Positions 42,836 to 54,232 of a DNA stretch of 64,000 nucleotides are shown here, in pieces. The notes under the pieces are model-generated. The model was not told the origin of the DNA. It did no database searches and worked only from the letters and a program-made list of their open reading frames with translations. The stretch comes from Comamonadaceae bacterium (GTDB lineage: Bacteria; Pseudomonadota; Gammaproteobacteria; Burkholderiales; Burkholderiaceae_C), in contig CANKBG010000010.1 in NCBI GenBank assembly GCA_947479935.1, positions 18,460 through 82,459 on the forward strand, given 5' to 3'. The first letter of the stretch is position 1; each line of letters opens with the position of its first letter. The position numbers and the translations under genes were made by a program.

Positions 42836-43825
42836 TTAGTGGATGTGCTGTAATAACCATTGGCCCACGGCCTGCGGCATGGCTTTCAAATGCCCTGGCC
42901 ACAAGCCACTTGCAAAGCCAACATGACCACCTCCGCTTGGTTGCCAGAGGGTGACGTGAGCACTGACTTTTTCTGAGGTTGGCAAGCTGTATAAGGGAAT
43001 GAAGGGGTCGTTCTTAGCATTCAAGGCCAATGCAGGCAGCGCAATGTTGGTCATGTGCTGCAGTGCCGAAGCACGCAGCCAATATTCGTCGGTGTTTTTA
43101 AAGCCGTGCAAGGGTGCTGTGAACACATCGTCAAACTCATAAAGATCTTGGGCGGCCATGAGTTTGTTGGCATCAAAGAGGCCCGGGTACTGTTTAAGTT
43201 TCGCCATGGCTTTGGGCTTCATACTGCGCAAAAACATGCGCGTGTAAATCTGCCGGTTAAACCCTTTACCGATGGCGTGACCGCTGGCAGTGAGATCTAA
43301 CGGTGAACATACAGACGCCACCGCATTGACAATTTTTTGCGCTGATTGGCCGTGCTCTCCAGCCCAGCGCATCAAAGCATTGCCCCCCAACGACACACCG
43401 GCTGCCAATAGCCCAGGCCGGCTTTGTGCGTCGACCCATTGCTTGAATCTTCGCAGCAAATGATCGACCTCTTCATGGTCGCCTGAGTGATACGCACGCG
43501 GCGCCAAGTTCAAAGTACCGCTGCACCCTCGAAAATGAGGCACTGCGATGTCGCACCCATTTTCCAAACCCCAATCGGCAAAGGCTTGGGAATAATGGCT
43601 TCCGGAAGAACCTTCAAGTCCATGAAACAGCACCAACAACGGGCGCTTTAAATGGGATGGTATGGCTTCACAAAAGTCCACATCCACAAAGTCATCGTCT
43701 GGCGTGCGCCACCGCTCGCGCCGCCATTGGGGCGCAGTTGTCTCGAACCTGCGTGACCACCTTGCAGGCCAAATGGTTTGCAAATGACCACCGGGCAACC
43801 ATGAAGGTGCTGCGTAATCTGTCAA
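42836..43825 (-). CDS. Alpha/beta hydrolase, YheT family
   Basis: Serine hydrolase of 329 residues, family of E. coli YheT; physiological substrate unknown. PSWLPGGHLQTIWPARW is the family N-terminal signature, FHGLEGSSGSHYSQA the oxyanion region, AGVSLGGNALMRW the nucleophile elbow (Ser), and the distal His is in GGGHVGFASG. No ATG is available before the conserved N-terminus. The TTG at 43825 overlaps the stop of the upstream gene (TTGA, 43822-43825), which supports it as a translationally coupled start. Confidence 0.88.
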   Translation of the reverse strand: MTDYAAPSWLPGGHLQTIWPARWSRRFETTAPQWRRERWRTPDDDFVDVDFCEAIPSHLKRPLLVLFHGLEGSSGSHYSQAFADWGLENGCDIAVPHFRGCSGTLNLAPRAYHSGDHEEVDHLLRRFKQWVDAQSRPGLLAAGVSLGGNALMRWAGEHGQSAQKIVNAVASVCSPLDLTASGHAIGKGFNRQIYTRMFLRSMKPKAMAKLKQYPGLFDANKLMAAQDLYEFDDVFTAPLHGFKNTDEYWLRASALQHMTNIALPALALNAKNDPFIPLYSLPTSEKVSAHVTLWQPSGGGHVGFASGLWPGHLKAMPQAVGQWLLQHIH

Positions 43826-44271
43826 TGCAGTACCGATGGGCTTGAGGAAACTTCGGCAGGCGCGTTAGGTGTGCCCGGACTGGCGTGATGAGCCACCATG
43901 CGCCAACCTTGCGGCGTCTTGTGATACACATTGGTTGTGAGTACATAGGCCGTTTGAGGCCCATCGGTGCCCAGTACTTCAACTCGCTCTACCAAATGAT
44001 GCATGGCGCTGGCCAATGAATCGACTTTGTGAACATTTGTAGGGTGCGCTTGCACGGTGCCATTGGCAAACATGGCTTCAAAGGTAGCTCGTATGGCACC
44101 AGACCCTATTAAGCGTGGCCCACCTGGATGCACGCAAACAATCTCTTCTTCATCTGCCCAGCACGCCATCAAGCGATCTATGTCGCCTTGCCTGAGTGCA
44201 TCGTAAAACGCAGCCTCGATATCGTCTGGGTTGCCACCCAATGTGGCCGCTTGAAGTTTTGCTTTGCGCAT
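43822..44271 (-). CDS. SnoaL/NTF2-like protein (DUF4440-type)
   Basis: A 149-residue protein with the cone-shaped NTF2-like fold pattern: DIEAAFYDALRQGDIDRLMA, CWADEEEIVCVHPGG, GSGAIRATFEAMFANG and VYHKTPQGWRMVAHHASPG. Family members are isomerases, hydrolases or lack a known activity, so the role is open. It is coupled to the YheT-type gene by a 4-base overlap, which suggests a linked function, and ends the run YheT-DUF2946 in the minus direction. Confidence 0.8.
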   Translation of the reverse strand: MRKAKLQAATLGGNPDDIEAAFYDALRQGDIDRLMACWADEEEIVCVHPGGPRLIGSGAIRATFEAMFANGTVQAHPTNVHKVDSLASAMHHLVERVEVLGTDGPQTAYVLTTNVYHKTPQGWRMVAHHASPGTPNAPAEVSSSPSVLH

Positions 44272-44284
44272 GGTGTCCTTTGAT

Positions 44285-44310
44285 ACAAAAAACCCGGCAT
44301 GCGCCGGGTT
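44285..44310 (-). terminator. Rho-independent terminator of the atp operon
   Basis: AAACCCGGC (44289-44297) and GCCGGGTTT (44302-44310) form a 9-bp GC-rich stem with a 4-base loop. On the minus strand it is followed by a run of six T (44290-44285). It lies 35 bases beyond the atpC stop and before the SnoaL-like gene on the same strand. Confidence 0.88.
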
Positions 44311-44344
44311 TCAGAAAACAATCAGCGCAATGAACGCCATCATT

Positions 44345-44761
44345 TTATTTTTTACTGCGGAATTTGCGCAAGGCCGCCAGTTGGGCTGCGAACACAGCCA
44401 ACTCGCTTTGCGCACGCGCCAAATCGATTTCAGTCTTGGCGTTGCTAAGCGCATCTTCTGCAGCCGCTTTGGCTGCATTGGCTTTTTCTTCGTCCAAGTC
44501 TTTACCGCGAATGGCTGTGTCTGAAAGCACGGTCACGTGGTCGGGCTGCACTTCCAAAACACCCCCTGCGACGAAGACAAACTCTTCGGTGCCATCGGGT
44601 TTTTCGATGCGAACTGAACCAGCTTTGATGCGTGAGATCAACGGTGTGTGACGGGGAAAAATGCCCAGTTCGCCAGCTTCACCAGGCAAGGCCACAAAAC
44701 GGGCTTCGCCTGAGAAGATGGACTCTTCGGCACTGACCACATCAACGCGGAGGGTTTTCAT
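44345..44761 (-). CDS. atpC: ATP synthase F1 subunit epsilon
   Basis: Rotor-stalk subunit that couples and inhibits F1. The 138-residue protein has the N-terminal beta-sandwich ([40 protein letters not shown]) and the C-terminal helical pair ending in [18 protein letters not shown]. Last gene of the operon, 34 bases after atpD. Confidence 0.96.
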   Translation of the reverse strand: MKTLRVDVVSAEESIFSGEARFVALPGEAGELGIFPRHTPLISRIKAGSVRIEKPDGTEEFVFVAGGVLEVQPDHVTVLSDTAIRGKDLDEEKANAAKAAAEDALSNAKTEIDLARAQSELAVFAAQLAALRKFRSKK

Positions 44762-44795
44762 AATGTGTTCCTTGAAAAGGGTTTACAAAAATGGC

Positions 44796-46220
<1,425 letters not shown>

Positions 46221-46243
46221 TTAGCTGAACTGTCTTGACTGTC

Positions 46244-47128
46244 TTAGCCGCTGATCGCCGCAGCGCCAGAAACGATTTCGGACAATTCTTTGGTGATGGC
46301 TGCTTGGCGAGTTTTGTTGTAAACGAGTTTCAACTCGCCAATCACATTGCCCGCGTTGTCTGTTGCAGCTTTCATGGCAACCATGCGAGCAGCGTGCTCG
46401 GAGGCCATGTTTTCTGCAACAGCTTGGTAAACCAAGGCTTCCGCGTAACGAACCAACAAGTCGTCAATGACGGCTTGCGCATCGGGTTCGTATAAATAGT
46501 CCCAACCGTGATGCGTACCAGACGCCTTGGTCTCGGCTTCCATCTTGTCAGCTGACAAAGGCAGCAATTGATCGATGGTGGGCTGTTGAGCCATGGTGCT
46601 GATGAACTTGTTGTAGCAGAGGTAAACCGCGCTTAACTCACCACTGGCATACGCATCGAGTATGACCTTGACGGGGCCGATGAGTTTTTCCAAATGAGGC
46701 TTATCGCCCAAATGAGTGACGTGTGAAACCACCTTGGCGCCCACACGGTTAAGGAAGCCCAAACCTTTGCTGCCAATGGCCACTGCTTGCACGGTTTTGC
46801 CGGCTGCTTGCGTTTCACGCAACTTAGCCGTGACCGCACGCAACAAGTTGGTGTTCAATCCGCCGCACAAACCTTTGTCTGTGGTGACCACAATGAAGCC
46901 CACGGCCTTGCCGTCAGAGTGCTTCATGTAAGCGTGCACATATTCGGGGTTTGCTTTGCCAAGATTGCTCGCGATGGCGCGAATTTTCTCGGCGTACGGG
47001 CGGGCCGTGCGCATACGCTCCTGCGCCTTGCGCATTTTGGAGACGGAAATCATCTCCATCGCTTTGGTGATCTTCTTGGTGTTTTCCACCGATTTGATCT
47101 TGGTGCGTAGTTCCTTGCCCGATGCCAT
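46244..47128 (-). CDS. atpG: ATP synthase F1 subunit gamma
   Basis: Central rotor shaft, 294 residues. N-terminal [20 protein letters not shown] with [13 protein letters not shown] and the C-terminal [20 protein letters not shown] then [20 protein letters not shown] are the two long helices of the family. Ribosome-binding site AAGGAG is eight bases before the ATG. Between atpA and atpD, 27 bases after atpA. Confidence 0.97.
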   Translation of the reverse strand: MASGKELRTKIKSVENTKKITKAMEMISVSKMRKAQERMRTARPYAEKIRAIASNLGKANPEYVHAYMKHSDGKAVGFIVVTTDKGLCGGLNTNLLRAVTAKLRETQAAGKTVQAVAIGSKGLGFLNRVGAKVVSHVTHLGDKPHLEKLIGPVKVILDAYASGELSAVYLCYNKFISTMAQQPTIDQLLPLSADKMEAETKASGTHHGWDYLYEPDAQAVIDDLLVRYAEALVYQAVAENMASEHAARMVAMKAATDNAGNVIGELKLVYNKTRQAAITKELSEIVSGAAAISG

Positions 47129-47155
47129 CAGAGGCTCCTTTTGGTCAGGTAGAAA

Positions 47156-48709
47156 TTAAGCAAAAGTTTTCTTGAATGCGGCCACAGCAGCGTTCAACTC
47201 GGCTTCAGCATCTTTGTCCAAAGCCTTGCTCTCTTCGATCTTGGCCAGCAATGCGGCACATTGATCTTTGAGGTACGCGTGCAAACCACTTTCAAAAGAC
47301 AGCACTTTTTTCACATCCACATCGTCCATGAAACCTTTGTTAACGGCGAACAAAGAAGCGCCCATCAAGCTGATGGACAAGGGGCTGTACTGAGCCTGCT
47401 TCAAGAGCTCGGTCACGCGGGCACCGCGGTCGAGTTGTTTGCGTGTGGACTCGTCCAAGTCTGAAGCGAACTGCGCGAACGCAGCCAATTCACGGTACTG
47501 CGCCAAGTCGGTACGAATACCACCGGACTGTGCCTTGATAACTTTGGTTTGCGCCGAACTACCAACACGAGACACTGAAATACCAGCGTTAATGGCAGGA
47601 CGGATACCCGCGTTGAACAAGGATGTTTCCAAGAAGATCTGGCCGTCGGTAATTGAAATCACGTTGGTGGGCACGAAGGCCGACACGTCACCGGCTTGCG
47701 TTTCAATGATGGGCAACGCGGTGAGTGAACCAGTTTTGCCTTTGACAGCGCCTTTGGTGAAATGCTCGACATAGTCAGCATTGACACGGGCTGCACGCTC
47801 GAGCAAACGGCTGTGGAGATAGAACACGTCGCCAGGGTAAGCTTCGCGGCCGGGTGGACGGCGCAAGAGCAAAGACACTTGACGATAGGCAACAGCTTGC
47901 TTGGACAGGTCGTCATAAACGATCAATGCGTCTTCGCCGCGGTCGCGGAAATATTCACCCATGGTGCAACCAGAATAGGCTGACACATATTGCATGGCGG
48001 CTGATTCAGAAGCAGAGGCGGCGACCACAATGGTGTAGGCCATGGCGCCAGCTTGTTCCAACGCGCGAACCACGTTTTTGATGGAAGAAGCTTTTTGACC
48101 AATCGCCACATACACGCAGGTCATGTGCTGACCTTTTTGGTTGATGATGGCGTCAATGGCCACAGCTGTTTTACCAGTCTGACGGTCACCAATGATCAAC
48201 TCACGCTGACCACGGCCCACGGGCACCATGGAGTCGATGGACTTCAAGCCTGTTTGCATAGGCTGGTCGACTGATTTACGTGCGATCACACCCGGCGCAA
48301 CCTTCTCGATCACGTCGGTCATTTTGGCGTTGATGGGGCCTTTGCCGTCAATCGGTTGACCCAAGGCATTGACCACGCGGCCAATGAGTTCAGGGCCCAC
48401 GGGCACTTCCAAAATGCGGCCGGTACATTTAACCGTGTCGCCTTCGGAGATGTGCTCGTACTCACCCAAAATCACGGCGCCGACAGAGTCGCGCTCTAAG
48501 TTCAACGCCAAACCAAAGGTGGCAACACCTGCGGCAGTAGCGGGGAACTCAAGCATCTCGCCTTGCATCACGTCTGACAAACCGTGCACGCGCACGATAC
48601 CGTCAGTCACGGACACCACGGTGCCTTGATTGCGAATGTCTGCATCAGAAGACAAACCTTGGATTCGGCTCTTGATCAGCTCAGAAATTTCTGCTGGATT
48701 GAGTTGCAT
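47156..48709 (-). CDS. atpA: ATP synthase F1 subunit alpha
   Basis: Non-catalytic nucleotide-binding subunit, 517 residues. Walker A is [54 protein letters not shown] and the arginine-finger region [16 protein letters not shown] are present. Full family length. Follows atpH by 44 bases. Confidence 0.98.
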   Translation of the reverse strand: MQLNPAEISELIKSRIQGLSSDADIRNQGTVVSVTDGIVRVHGLSDVMQGEMLEFPATAAGVATFGLALNLERDSVGAVILGEYEHISEGDTVKCTGRILEVPVGPELIGRVVNALGQPIDGKGPINAKMTDVIEKVAPGVIARKSVDQPMQTGLKSIDSMVPVGRGQRELIIGDRQTGKTAVAIDAIINQKGQHMTCVYVAIGQKASSIKNVVRALEQAGAMAYTIVVAASASESAAMQYVSAYSGCTMGEYFRDRGEDALIVYDDLSKQAVAYRQVSLLLRRPPGREAYPGDVFYLHSRLLERAARVNADYVEHFTKGAVKGKTGSLTALPIIETQAGDVSAFVPTNVISITDGQIFLETSLFNAGIRPAINAGISVSRVGSSAQTKVIKAQSGGIRTDLAQYRELAAFAQFASDLDESTRKQLDRGARVTELLKQAQYSPLSISLMGASLFAVNKGFMDDVDVKKVLSFESGLHAYLKDQCAALLAKIEESKALDKDAEAELNAAVAAFKKTFA

Positions 48710-48753
48710 GACTCTTTCCTTCTTTCTTTAAATAGGTCCGGCCTCTCGCTGCA

Positions 48754-49284
48754 TCAAGCAGTGAGAGCCGCTTTCATTTGTTCCAAACGGGTTTTGATGG
48801 AGGTATCGAAAACCTCATCACCCACAACGACACGAATGCCCCCAATGAGTTCAGGCTCTAAGTGCACTGTCACATTGAGCCGACGCCCAAACTTTGCTTC
48901 CAATTCCTTGCTGACCGATGCCAACGTATTGGCATCGATCGGAAATGCGCTACCCACCCAAGCATCAGAAGCACCACTTTGAGCATTCTTCAAGACTCGA
49001 AATTGCTTTGCAATTTCGGGCAAAGCGCCAAGCCTTGAATTTTCAATCAGCAATTTAAGAAAGTTTTTTGCCATTTCAGGCATTTTTTCTTGGCTGACCG
49101 AATTGATAAGTTCAAAAACTTGGTCTTGGCTGATCAAGGGATTGGCCGCGAGATGTAAAACTTGAGCATCCGAAGCAATGCTTGACAAAGCGTCAAGCCA
49201 AGCTTGGGTGCCAGAGGTATCATGGCTAGCGGCCTTGAACAAGGCTTCAGCATAAGGGCGGGCAATGGTTGCAACTTCGGCCAT
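48754..49284 (-). CDS. atpH: ATP synthase F1 subunit delta
   Basis: Peripheral-stalk subunit joining F1 to the b dimer, 176 residues. [18 protein letters not shown] at the N-terminus and [20 protein letters not shown] at the C-terminus are the family signature. Lies 9 bases after atpF. Confidence 0.96.
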   Translation of the reverse strand: MAEVATIARPYAEALFKAASHDTSGTQAWLDALSSIASDAQVLHLAANPLISQDQVFELINSVSQEKMPEMAKNFLKLLIENSRLGALPEIAKQFRVLKNAQSGASDAWVGSAFPIDANTLASVSKELEAKFGRRLNVTVHLEPELIGGIRVVVGDEVFDTSIKTRLEQMKAALTA

Positions 49285-49293
49285 GGCGTCCTC

Positions 49294-49764
49294 TTAGAGC
49301 TCTGACTTCAAGCGCGAAAGTAATTCAGCATGAACGCTGGCATTGACTTCTTTGCGCAAAATTTGCTCTGCACCCTTTACCGCCAGCTCAGCCACTTGGG
49401 CTCGCAGAGCCTCTCTGGCCTTAACGACCTGTTGCTGTGCCTCAGCATTAGCTGCTTCAACGATTTTGGCCGCCTCTTCATTCGCACGACTTTTAGCCTC
49501 TTCAATGATGACCAGCGCGCGACGTTCAGCATCGGCCAAACGCATCGCAGCATCATTTCGAGTTTTGGATAAGTCGTCATCAATGCGCTTTTTAGCCGCA
49601 ATTAATTCAGAGTTAGCTTTGTCAGCTGCTGCCAAACCGGCCGCAATGGTTGCGGCGCGCTCATCGAGCGCCTTAACCAGTGGTGGCCATATGTATTTCA
49701 TTGTGAATCCGACCAAAATCAGAAACACAATCATCTGAACAATAAGAGTTCCAGTGATGCTCAC
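49294..49764 (-). CDS. atpF: ATP synthase F0 subunit b
   Basis: Peripheral stalk, 156 residues: one N-terminal TM segment ([20 protein letters not shown]) then a long charged coiled-coil rich in Ala, Glu, Lys and Arg. The start codon is GTG at 49764, supported by AAGGA six bases upstream; the out-of-frame ATG that overlaps this region is not used. Family length fits. Confidence 0.95.
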   Translation of the reverse strand: MSITGTLIVQMIVFLILVGFTMKYIWPPLVKALDERAATIAAGLAAADKANSELIAAKKRIDDDLSKTRNDAAMRLADAERRALVIIEEAKSRANEEAAKIVEAANAEAQQQVVKAREALRAQVAELAVKGAEQILRKEVNASVHAELLSRLKSEL

Positions 49765-49843
49765 TTTTCATCCTTTCCTAGAGCGAAAGGCAATGACAGA
49801 GGGCGCAAAGCCCATGCCAAAACCCAAAACCGCTTCAAAGGGC

Positions 49844-50116
<273 letters not shown>

Positions 50117-50138
50117 TTAAGAAAAAAAACTAAAAATA

Positions 50139-50996
50139 TCAATGATGATCATGTGCCTGGCCAACATAGACCAGGGTAAGCATCATAAAAACGAAAGCTT
50201 GAAGGGTGATGATCAAGATGTGAAAGATCGCCCAAACTGTTCCAGCAACAACATGGCCGATTGCCAAAGCAATGCCAGTAAATGACATAGATATTGCGCC
50301 GCCCATTAAAGCCAGCAGCAAGAAAATTAACTCTCCCGCATACATATTGCCAAAAAGTCGCATGCCATGAGAAACCGTTTTCGCAACAAACTCAATGATT
50401 TGCATTGCAAAATTGAATGGGTACAGCAAAAAGTGGTTGCCGAATGGGGCGGTAAAAAGCTCGTGAAGCCAGCCGCCCAGGCCTTTGATTTTCACGCAGT
50501 AGTAGAGGCAAATAATGAGCACGCTCAAAGACAATCCCATCGAAGATGAGAGATCGGCCGTTGGAACGACACGCATGTAAGCATGGTGGGGGTCATGACC
50601 GGCCGCTGAGAAAATCAACTCCCAGATCAGGGGCAGAAGGTCTACAGGCAACAAGTCCATGGCGTTCATGAGGAAAATCCACACGAAAACTGTCAGCGCC
50701 AATGGGGCCACAAATTTGCGGCTCTCCGCGTTGTGAACAATGCTTTTTGCTTGGTTGTCGACCATTTCAACCAATAACTCAGCAGCAGCCTGCAAGCGTC
50801 CTGGTACCCCAGAAGTGGCCTTGCGAGCAGCTAGCCATAAAACATAACAGCCGACAACGCCCAGCAAAATAGCCCAGAACAAGGAATCTAAATTGAATAC
50901 GCCAAAGTCAACAATGCCTGCAGGAGGCTTGTTTTGCAAATGCGTGAGGTGATGCCCAATGTACTCACCTGCGCTGGGTCCATTTTCAACAGCCAT
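50139..50996 (-). CDS. atpB: ATP synthase F0 subunit a
   Basis: Stator subunit forming the proton half-channels, 285 residues with several TM segments. The essential Arg is in VSHGMRLFGNMYAGELIFLL. N-terminal part has HHLTHLQNKPPAGIVDFGVF as in Burkholderiales. Followed by atpE after 31 bases and preceded by atpI after 7 bases. Confidence 0.97.
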   Translation of the reverse strand: MAVENGPSAGEYIGHHLTHLQNKPPAGIVDFGVFNLDSLFWAILLGVVGCYVLWLAARKATSGVPGRLQAAAELLVEMVDNQAKSIVHNAESRKFVAPLALTVFVWIFLMNAMDLLPVDLLPLIWELIFSAAGHDPHHAYMRVVPTADLSSSMGLSLSVLIICLYYCVKIKGLGGWLHELFTAPFGNHFLLYPFNFAMQIIEFVAKTVSHGMRLFGNMYAGELIFLLLALMGGAISMSFTGIALAIGHVVAGTVWAIFHILIITLQAFVFMMLTLVYVGQAHDHH

Positions 50997-51003
50997 ATCT
51001 CAA

Positions 51004-51504
51004 TCAATCCTCATTTGTTCCTTGGTTTGCTTTTCTTTGTTGCAAAGCAATTGCCAACCAACTAACTTTCATCGTTAAGATCAGCCCCACCAAAAGTGCA
51101 GGCCAACTCAAATCATTTACCACCCAAACAGCCGCGGAAAGCATCGAAATTGTTAAACCAATTTTGACAAGTTCCCAAACAAAAAACCCGACAAGCACCG
51201 AGACTGTATTTAAATAACTATTTTTGCTGGCCATCCCTCGCATCAGAACCGCCGAGGGAAGAATGACTGACAAAGCGCCGTAGGCAACAGACCAAACTGT
51301 TGAAATCTCTACAGTTAAAAGCCAAGTTATTGCCACCAAGGCCAACGCAACCGATATTTGTAAAAAGAAAATGCTCCAAAGGGATGGTTGTGGTTGCTGA
51401 AGCCTCAGTCTCTGAGCTTCTTCAGCTGACAATGTCTTGAAACTTCCAAGGCCATTTTCTTCACCATCTTCTTCTGCAAAATCTTGTTGCGATATTCTGA
51501 CCAT
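51004..51504 (-). CDS. atpI: ATP synthase protein I (AtpI)
   Basis: Small membrane protein encoded first in atp operons, thought to aid c-ring assembly. The 166-residue product has an acidic N-terminal tail (DFAEEDGEENG) and four hydrophobic segments (e.g. SIFFLQISVALALVAITWLL, VAYGALSVILPSAVLMRGMA). It is weakly conserved in general, so position is the main evidence. Confidence 0.88.
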   Translation of the reverse strand: MVRISQQDFAEEDGEENGLGSFKTLSAEEAQRLRLQQPQPSLWSIFFLQISVALALVAITWLLTVEISTVWSVAYGALSVILPSAVLMRGMASKNSYLNTVSVLVGFFVWELVKIGLTISMLSAAVWVVNDLSWPALLVGLILTMKVSWLAIALQQRKANQGTNED

Positions 51505-51552
51505 GTTTGATTACATCAAATTTACGAACACCCTAGATGCAGCAAAACTGGA

Positions 51553-51578
51553 ATTATAGGTGAAAACCCATATGTCAA
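51553..51578 (-). promoter_or_regulatory. Candidate promoter of the atp operon
   Basis: On the minus strand, a perfect TTGACA (51578-51573) and a perfect TATAAT (51558-51553) lie upstream of atpI. The spacer is only 14 bases, shorter than the usual 16-18, so the two perfect boxes may not act together. The -10 box is 48 bases from the atpI start. Confidence 0.5.
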
Positions 51579-51639
51579 AAAAGGGCCACAATCGAAAGGT
51601 TATTTATTTCAATCAACATCACTGACAAGGCCATAGACC

Positions 51640-52086
51640 ATGTACGAAATCATTAAATTTGTCCATTTGTCGGCAGGCATCGTGTGGATAGGCGGCATGG
51701 CCTTCACGATTTGGGCTTTACGCCCTGTGGCCGTCGCGCAGTTGGAGCCCGTTCAGCGCCTGCCCTTGCTGTCAGGTGTCCTAGCTCGCTTTTTCAACAT
51801 TGTGGGCCTTTGTATTTTCTTATTACTCGCCACAGGCGGCCTCATGCTAATGGGTGTCGACATGAAGTTGGCGCCCAAAGGTTGGCATGCAATGCTGGGG
51901 TTGGGCTCTTTGATGTGCCTTATTTTTGGGCACCTCTACTTTGGGCCTTTCCGCAAAATGAAAGCCGCCTTGGCCGCTGAAGACCTGCCCAGCGCCGGCC
52001 TTCAACTGGCGAAAATTCACCCCTTGGTGCTTTTAAACTTTGGCTTAGGTTGGCTGGCCGTGGGGTCAGTGATCATTTGGCGCTAA
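51640..52086 (+). CDS. CopD-like small membrane protein
   Basis: A 148-residue protein with four hydrophobic segments and the N-terminal pattern FVHLSAGIVWIGGMAFTIWA, with His9 near the membrane face, as in CopD-family and related small heme/copper-linked membrane proteins. KGWHAMLGLGSLMCLIFGHL and KIHPLVLLNFGLGWLAVGS give further conserved His. Function unknown. It is divergent from the atp operon across 135 bases and is followed by ybeD after 44 bases. Confidence 0.78.
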   Translation: MYEIIKFVHLSAGIVWIGGMAFTIWALRPVAVAQLEPVQRLPLLSGVLARFFNIVGLCIFLLLATGGLMLMGVDMKLAPKGWHAMLGLGSLMCLIFGHLYFGPFRKMKAALAAEDLPSAGLQLAKIHPLVLLNFGLGWLAVGSVIIWR

Positions 52087-52130
52087 TTCAAATTGGCGTT
52101 ACTTAAAATAGAAACCACCCCATCTATCTT

Positions 52131-52430
52131 ATGAGCGCTACTTCGATGCCGCCGTTTTCCGATGATCCGCGCAAAGAGTCGCTGATTGAATACCCTTGCG
52201 ACTTTCCCATCAAGGTGATGGGCGCTCGAGTAGATGGTTTTGCAGAAGCCATGGTGGAAATTGCCAAAAAATTCGACCCGAGCTTCAACCCTGCCACTCT
52301 CGAAATACGACCCAGCAAAGCCGGGAATTACCTCAGTTTCACTCTGACCATACGCGCCACTAGCAGAGAACAACTCGACAACCTTTACCTCGCCCTCACC
52401 GGTCACCCCATGGTGAAGTTGGCGCTTTAA
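52131..52430 (+). CDS. ybeD: DUF493 family protein YbeD
   Basis: Small ACT-like-fold protein, 99 residues. [20 protein letters not shown] and [20 protein letters not shown] are the family hallmarks, ending in [15 protein letters not shown]. It precedes lipB by 4 bases, the same order as ybeD-lipB in E. coli. A role in lipoate metabolism is suggested by this conserved linkage only. Confidence 0.92.
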   Translation: MSATSMPPFSDDPRKESLIEYPCDFPIKVMGARVDGFAEAMVEIAKKFDPSFNPATLEIRPSKAGNYLSFTLTIRATSREQLDNLYLALTGHPMVKLAL

Positions 52431-52434
52431 ACCC

Positions 52435-53103
52435 ATGTTGGTCAAACCATTAGGACGGGTGAACTACCAAGACACCTACCAAGCCATGCAAGATTTCACG
52501 GCCGGGCGCAAGCCGGATACCGAGGATGAAATATGGCTGTGCCAACACCCGCCCGTCTTCACACAAGGCTTAGCTGGCTTGGCGGGGCACGTTTTAAATG
52601 CAGGCGATATTCCCGTCATACCGACCAATCGCGGCGGACAAGTCACCTACCACGGCCCCGGACAAGTCATGGCCTATCCGATGGTGAACTTGCAGCGCAC
52701 GGGATACTTCGTGAAAGAATATGTCTATCGCCTTGAAGAGGCCGTCATCAAAACCTTGTCGCACTTTGGCATCACGGGGCACCGCGTGGCCAATGCACCC
52801 GGAATTTATGTGCGATTGGCCGACCCCTTTGCGCACACGGCCCTCACGGGGCCAGCAGCGCCCAGCGATCCCTTCAAGGGCCTTGGCAAAATCAGCGCCC
52901 TGGGCATCAAGGTGAGCCGCCAATGCACCTATCACGGCTTGGCCCTGAATGTGAAGATGGACCTCGAACCCTTTGGCCGCATCAACCCATGTGGTTATGC
53001 TGGCTTGCAATCAGTGGACCTTTTTACAATGGGGGTCGATACCTCCTGGGAAGAATCGGCAGATGTCCTTGGACGCAAGCTCCAATCACTGCTTTCGCCC
53101 TGA
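52435..53103 (+). CDS. lipB: Octanoyltransferase LipB
   Basis: Transfers octanoyl from ACP to lipoyl domains. The 222-residue protein has [18 protein letters not shown], the Lys in [20 protein letters not shown], and the catalytic Cys in [12 protein letters not shown]. Length fits the family. lipA follows after 15 bases. Confidence 0.96.
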   Translation: MLVKPLGRVNYQDTYQAMQDFTAGRKPDTEDEIWLCQHPPVFTQGLAGLAGHVLNAGDIPVIPTNRGGQVTYHGPGQVMAYPMVNLQRTGYFVKEYVYRLEEAVIKTLSHFGITGHRVANAPGIYVRLADPFAHTALTGPAAPSDPFKGLGKISALGIKVSRQCTYHGLALNVKMDLEPFGRINPCGYAGLQSVDLFTMGVDTSWEESADVLGRKLQSLLSP

Positions 53104-53118
53104 CTCAGAAAGAATGCG

Positions 53119-54120
53119 ATGACCAAAGAAACGGATGCCACACGCCATGTTGTGCGTGTGGCTCAAACTGTCGAAAACTACGATGCAACTGCCAAACAAA
53201 AAGCAGGCGCTAAGCTGTCTCGCATCCCCATCAAAGTCATGCCAGGCGAAGTCTTAAAAAAGCCGGAGTGGATTAGAGTGAAAGCAGGTTCACCAACCAC
53301 CCGTTTTTACGAAATCAAAGACATTCTTCGCAAGAACAAGTTGGTCACCGTATGTGAAGAAGCCAGCTGCCCCAACATTGGTGAATGCTTTGGCAAAGGA
53401 ACTGCCACCTTCATGATCATGGGCGACAAGTGCACCAGACGTTGCCCCTTTTGCGATGTCGGCCATGGCCGCCCCGATCCACTGGATGTGAACGAACCCG
53501 CCAATTTAGCGCGCACCATTTCCGATCTCAAGCTTAGCTACGTGGTCATTACCAGTGTGGACCGCGACGATTTGCGCGATGGCGGCGCGGGTCACTTTGT
53601 CAATTGCATTCGCGAGACGCGGTCACTTTCCCCAAAAACACAAATCGAAGTTTTGGTGCCCGACTTTCGCGGTCGCGACGATCGCGCCCTTGAAATCTTA
53701 AAAGCCGCACTGCCTGATGTGATGAATCACAATTTAGAAACAGTGCCGCGCTTGTACAAAGAAGTGCGCCCTGGCTCTGACTATCAGTTCTCCTTGCAGC
53801 TTTTGAAAAAATTCAAAGCACTGTTTCCCAACATTCCTACCAAGAGCGGTTTGATGGTGGGTCTGGGTGAAACTGACGAAGAAATTTTAACGGTCATGCG
53901 CGAAATGCGTGAGCACGGCATTGACATGCTAACGCTAGGTCAATATTTGGCACCCTCCACCAGCCATCTGCCCGTCAAGCGCTACGTGCACCCCGACACC
54001 TTCAAAATGTTTGAAGAACAAGCTTATGAGATGGGCTTCAAGCACGCCGCTGTAGGCGCCATGGTTCGCTCCAGTTACCACGCGGACAGCCAAGCACACG
54101 CCGCCAGTTTAGCGCGCTAA
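53119..54120 (+). CDS. lipA: Lipoyl synthase LipA
   Basis: Radical-SAM enzyme that inserts two sulfurs into octanoyl-lipoyl domains. The 333-residue protein has the auxiliary cluster ligands Cys79, Cys84 and Cys90 ([12 protein letters not shown]), the radical-SAM CxxxCxxC at Cys105, Cys109, Cys112 ([10 protein letters not shown]), and the C-terminal RSSY that completes the auxiliary cluster. All required residues are present. Last gene of ybeD-lipB-lipA. Confidence 0.98.
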   Translation: MTKETDATRHVVRVAQTVENYDATAKQKAGAKLSRIPIKVMPGEVLKKPEWIRVKAGSPTTRFYEIKDILRKNKLVTVCEEASCPNIGECFGKGTATFMIMGDKCTRRCPFCDVGHGRPDPLDVNEPANLARTISDLKLSYVVITSVDRDDLRDGGAGHFVNCIRETRSLSPKTQIEVLVPDFRGRDDRALEILKAALPDVMNHNLETVPRLYKEVRPGSDYQFSLQLLKKFKALFPNIPTKSGLMVGLGETDEEILTVMREMREHGIDMLTLGQYLAPSTSHLPVKRYVHPDTFKMFEEQAYEMGFKHAAVGAMVRSSYHADSQAHAASLAR

Positions 54121-54232
54121 TGCTGCATTCAAAGCGCGCGGCATGGCTGGATTTTCGGGTGCTGTCTTGGTCATGGCCAACGGCAAAAGACGCTGCCAAC
54201 AATCCTCAATTTGACAAAAAATCTCAAAAGAC

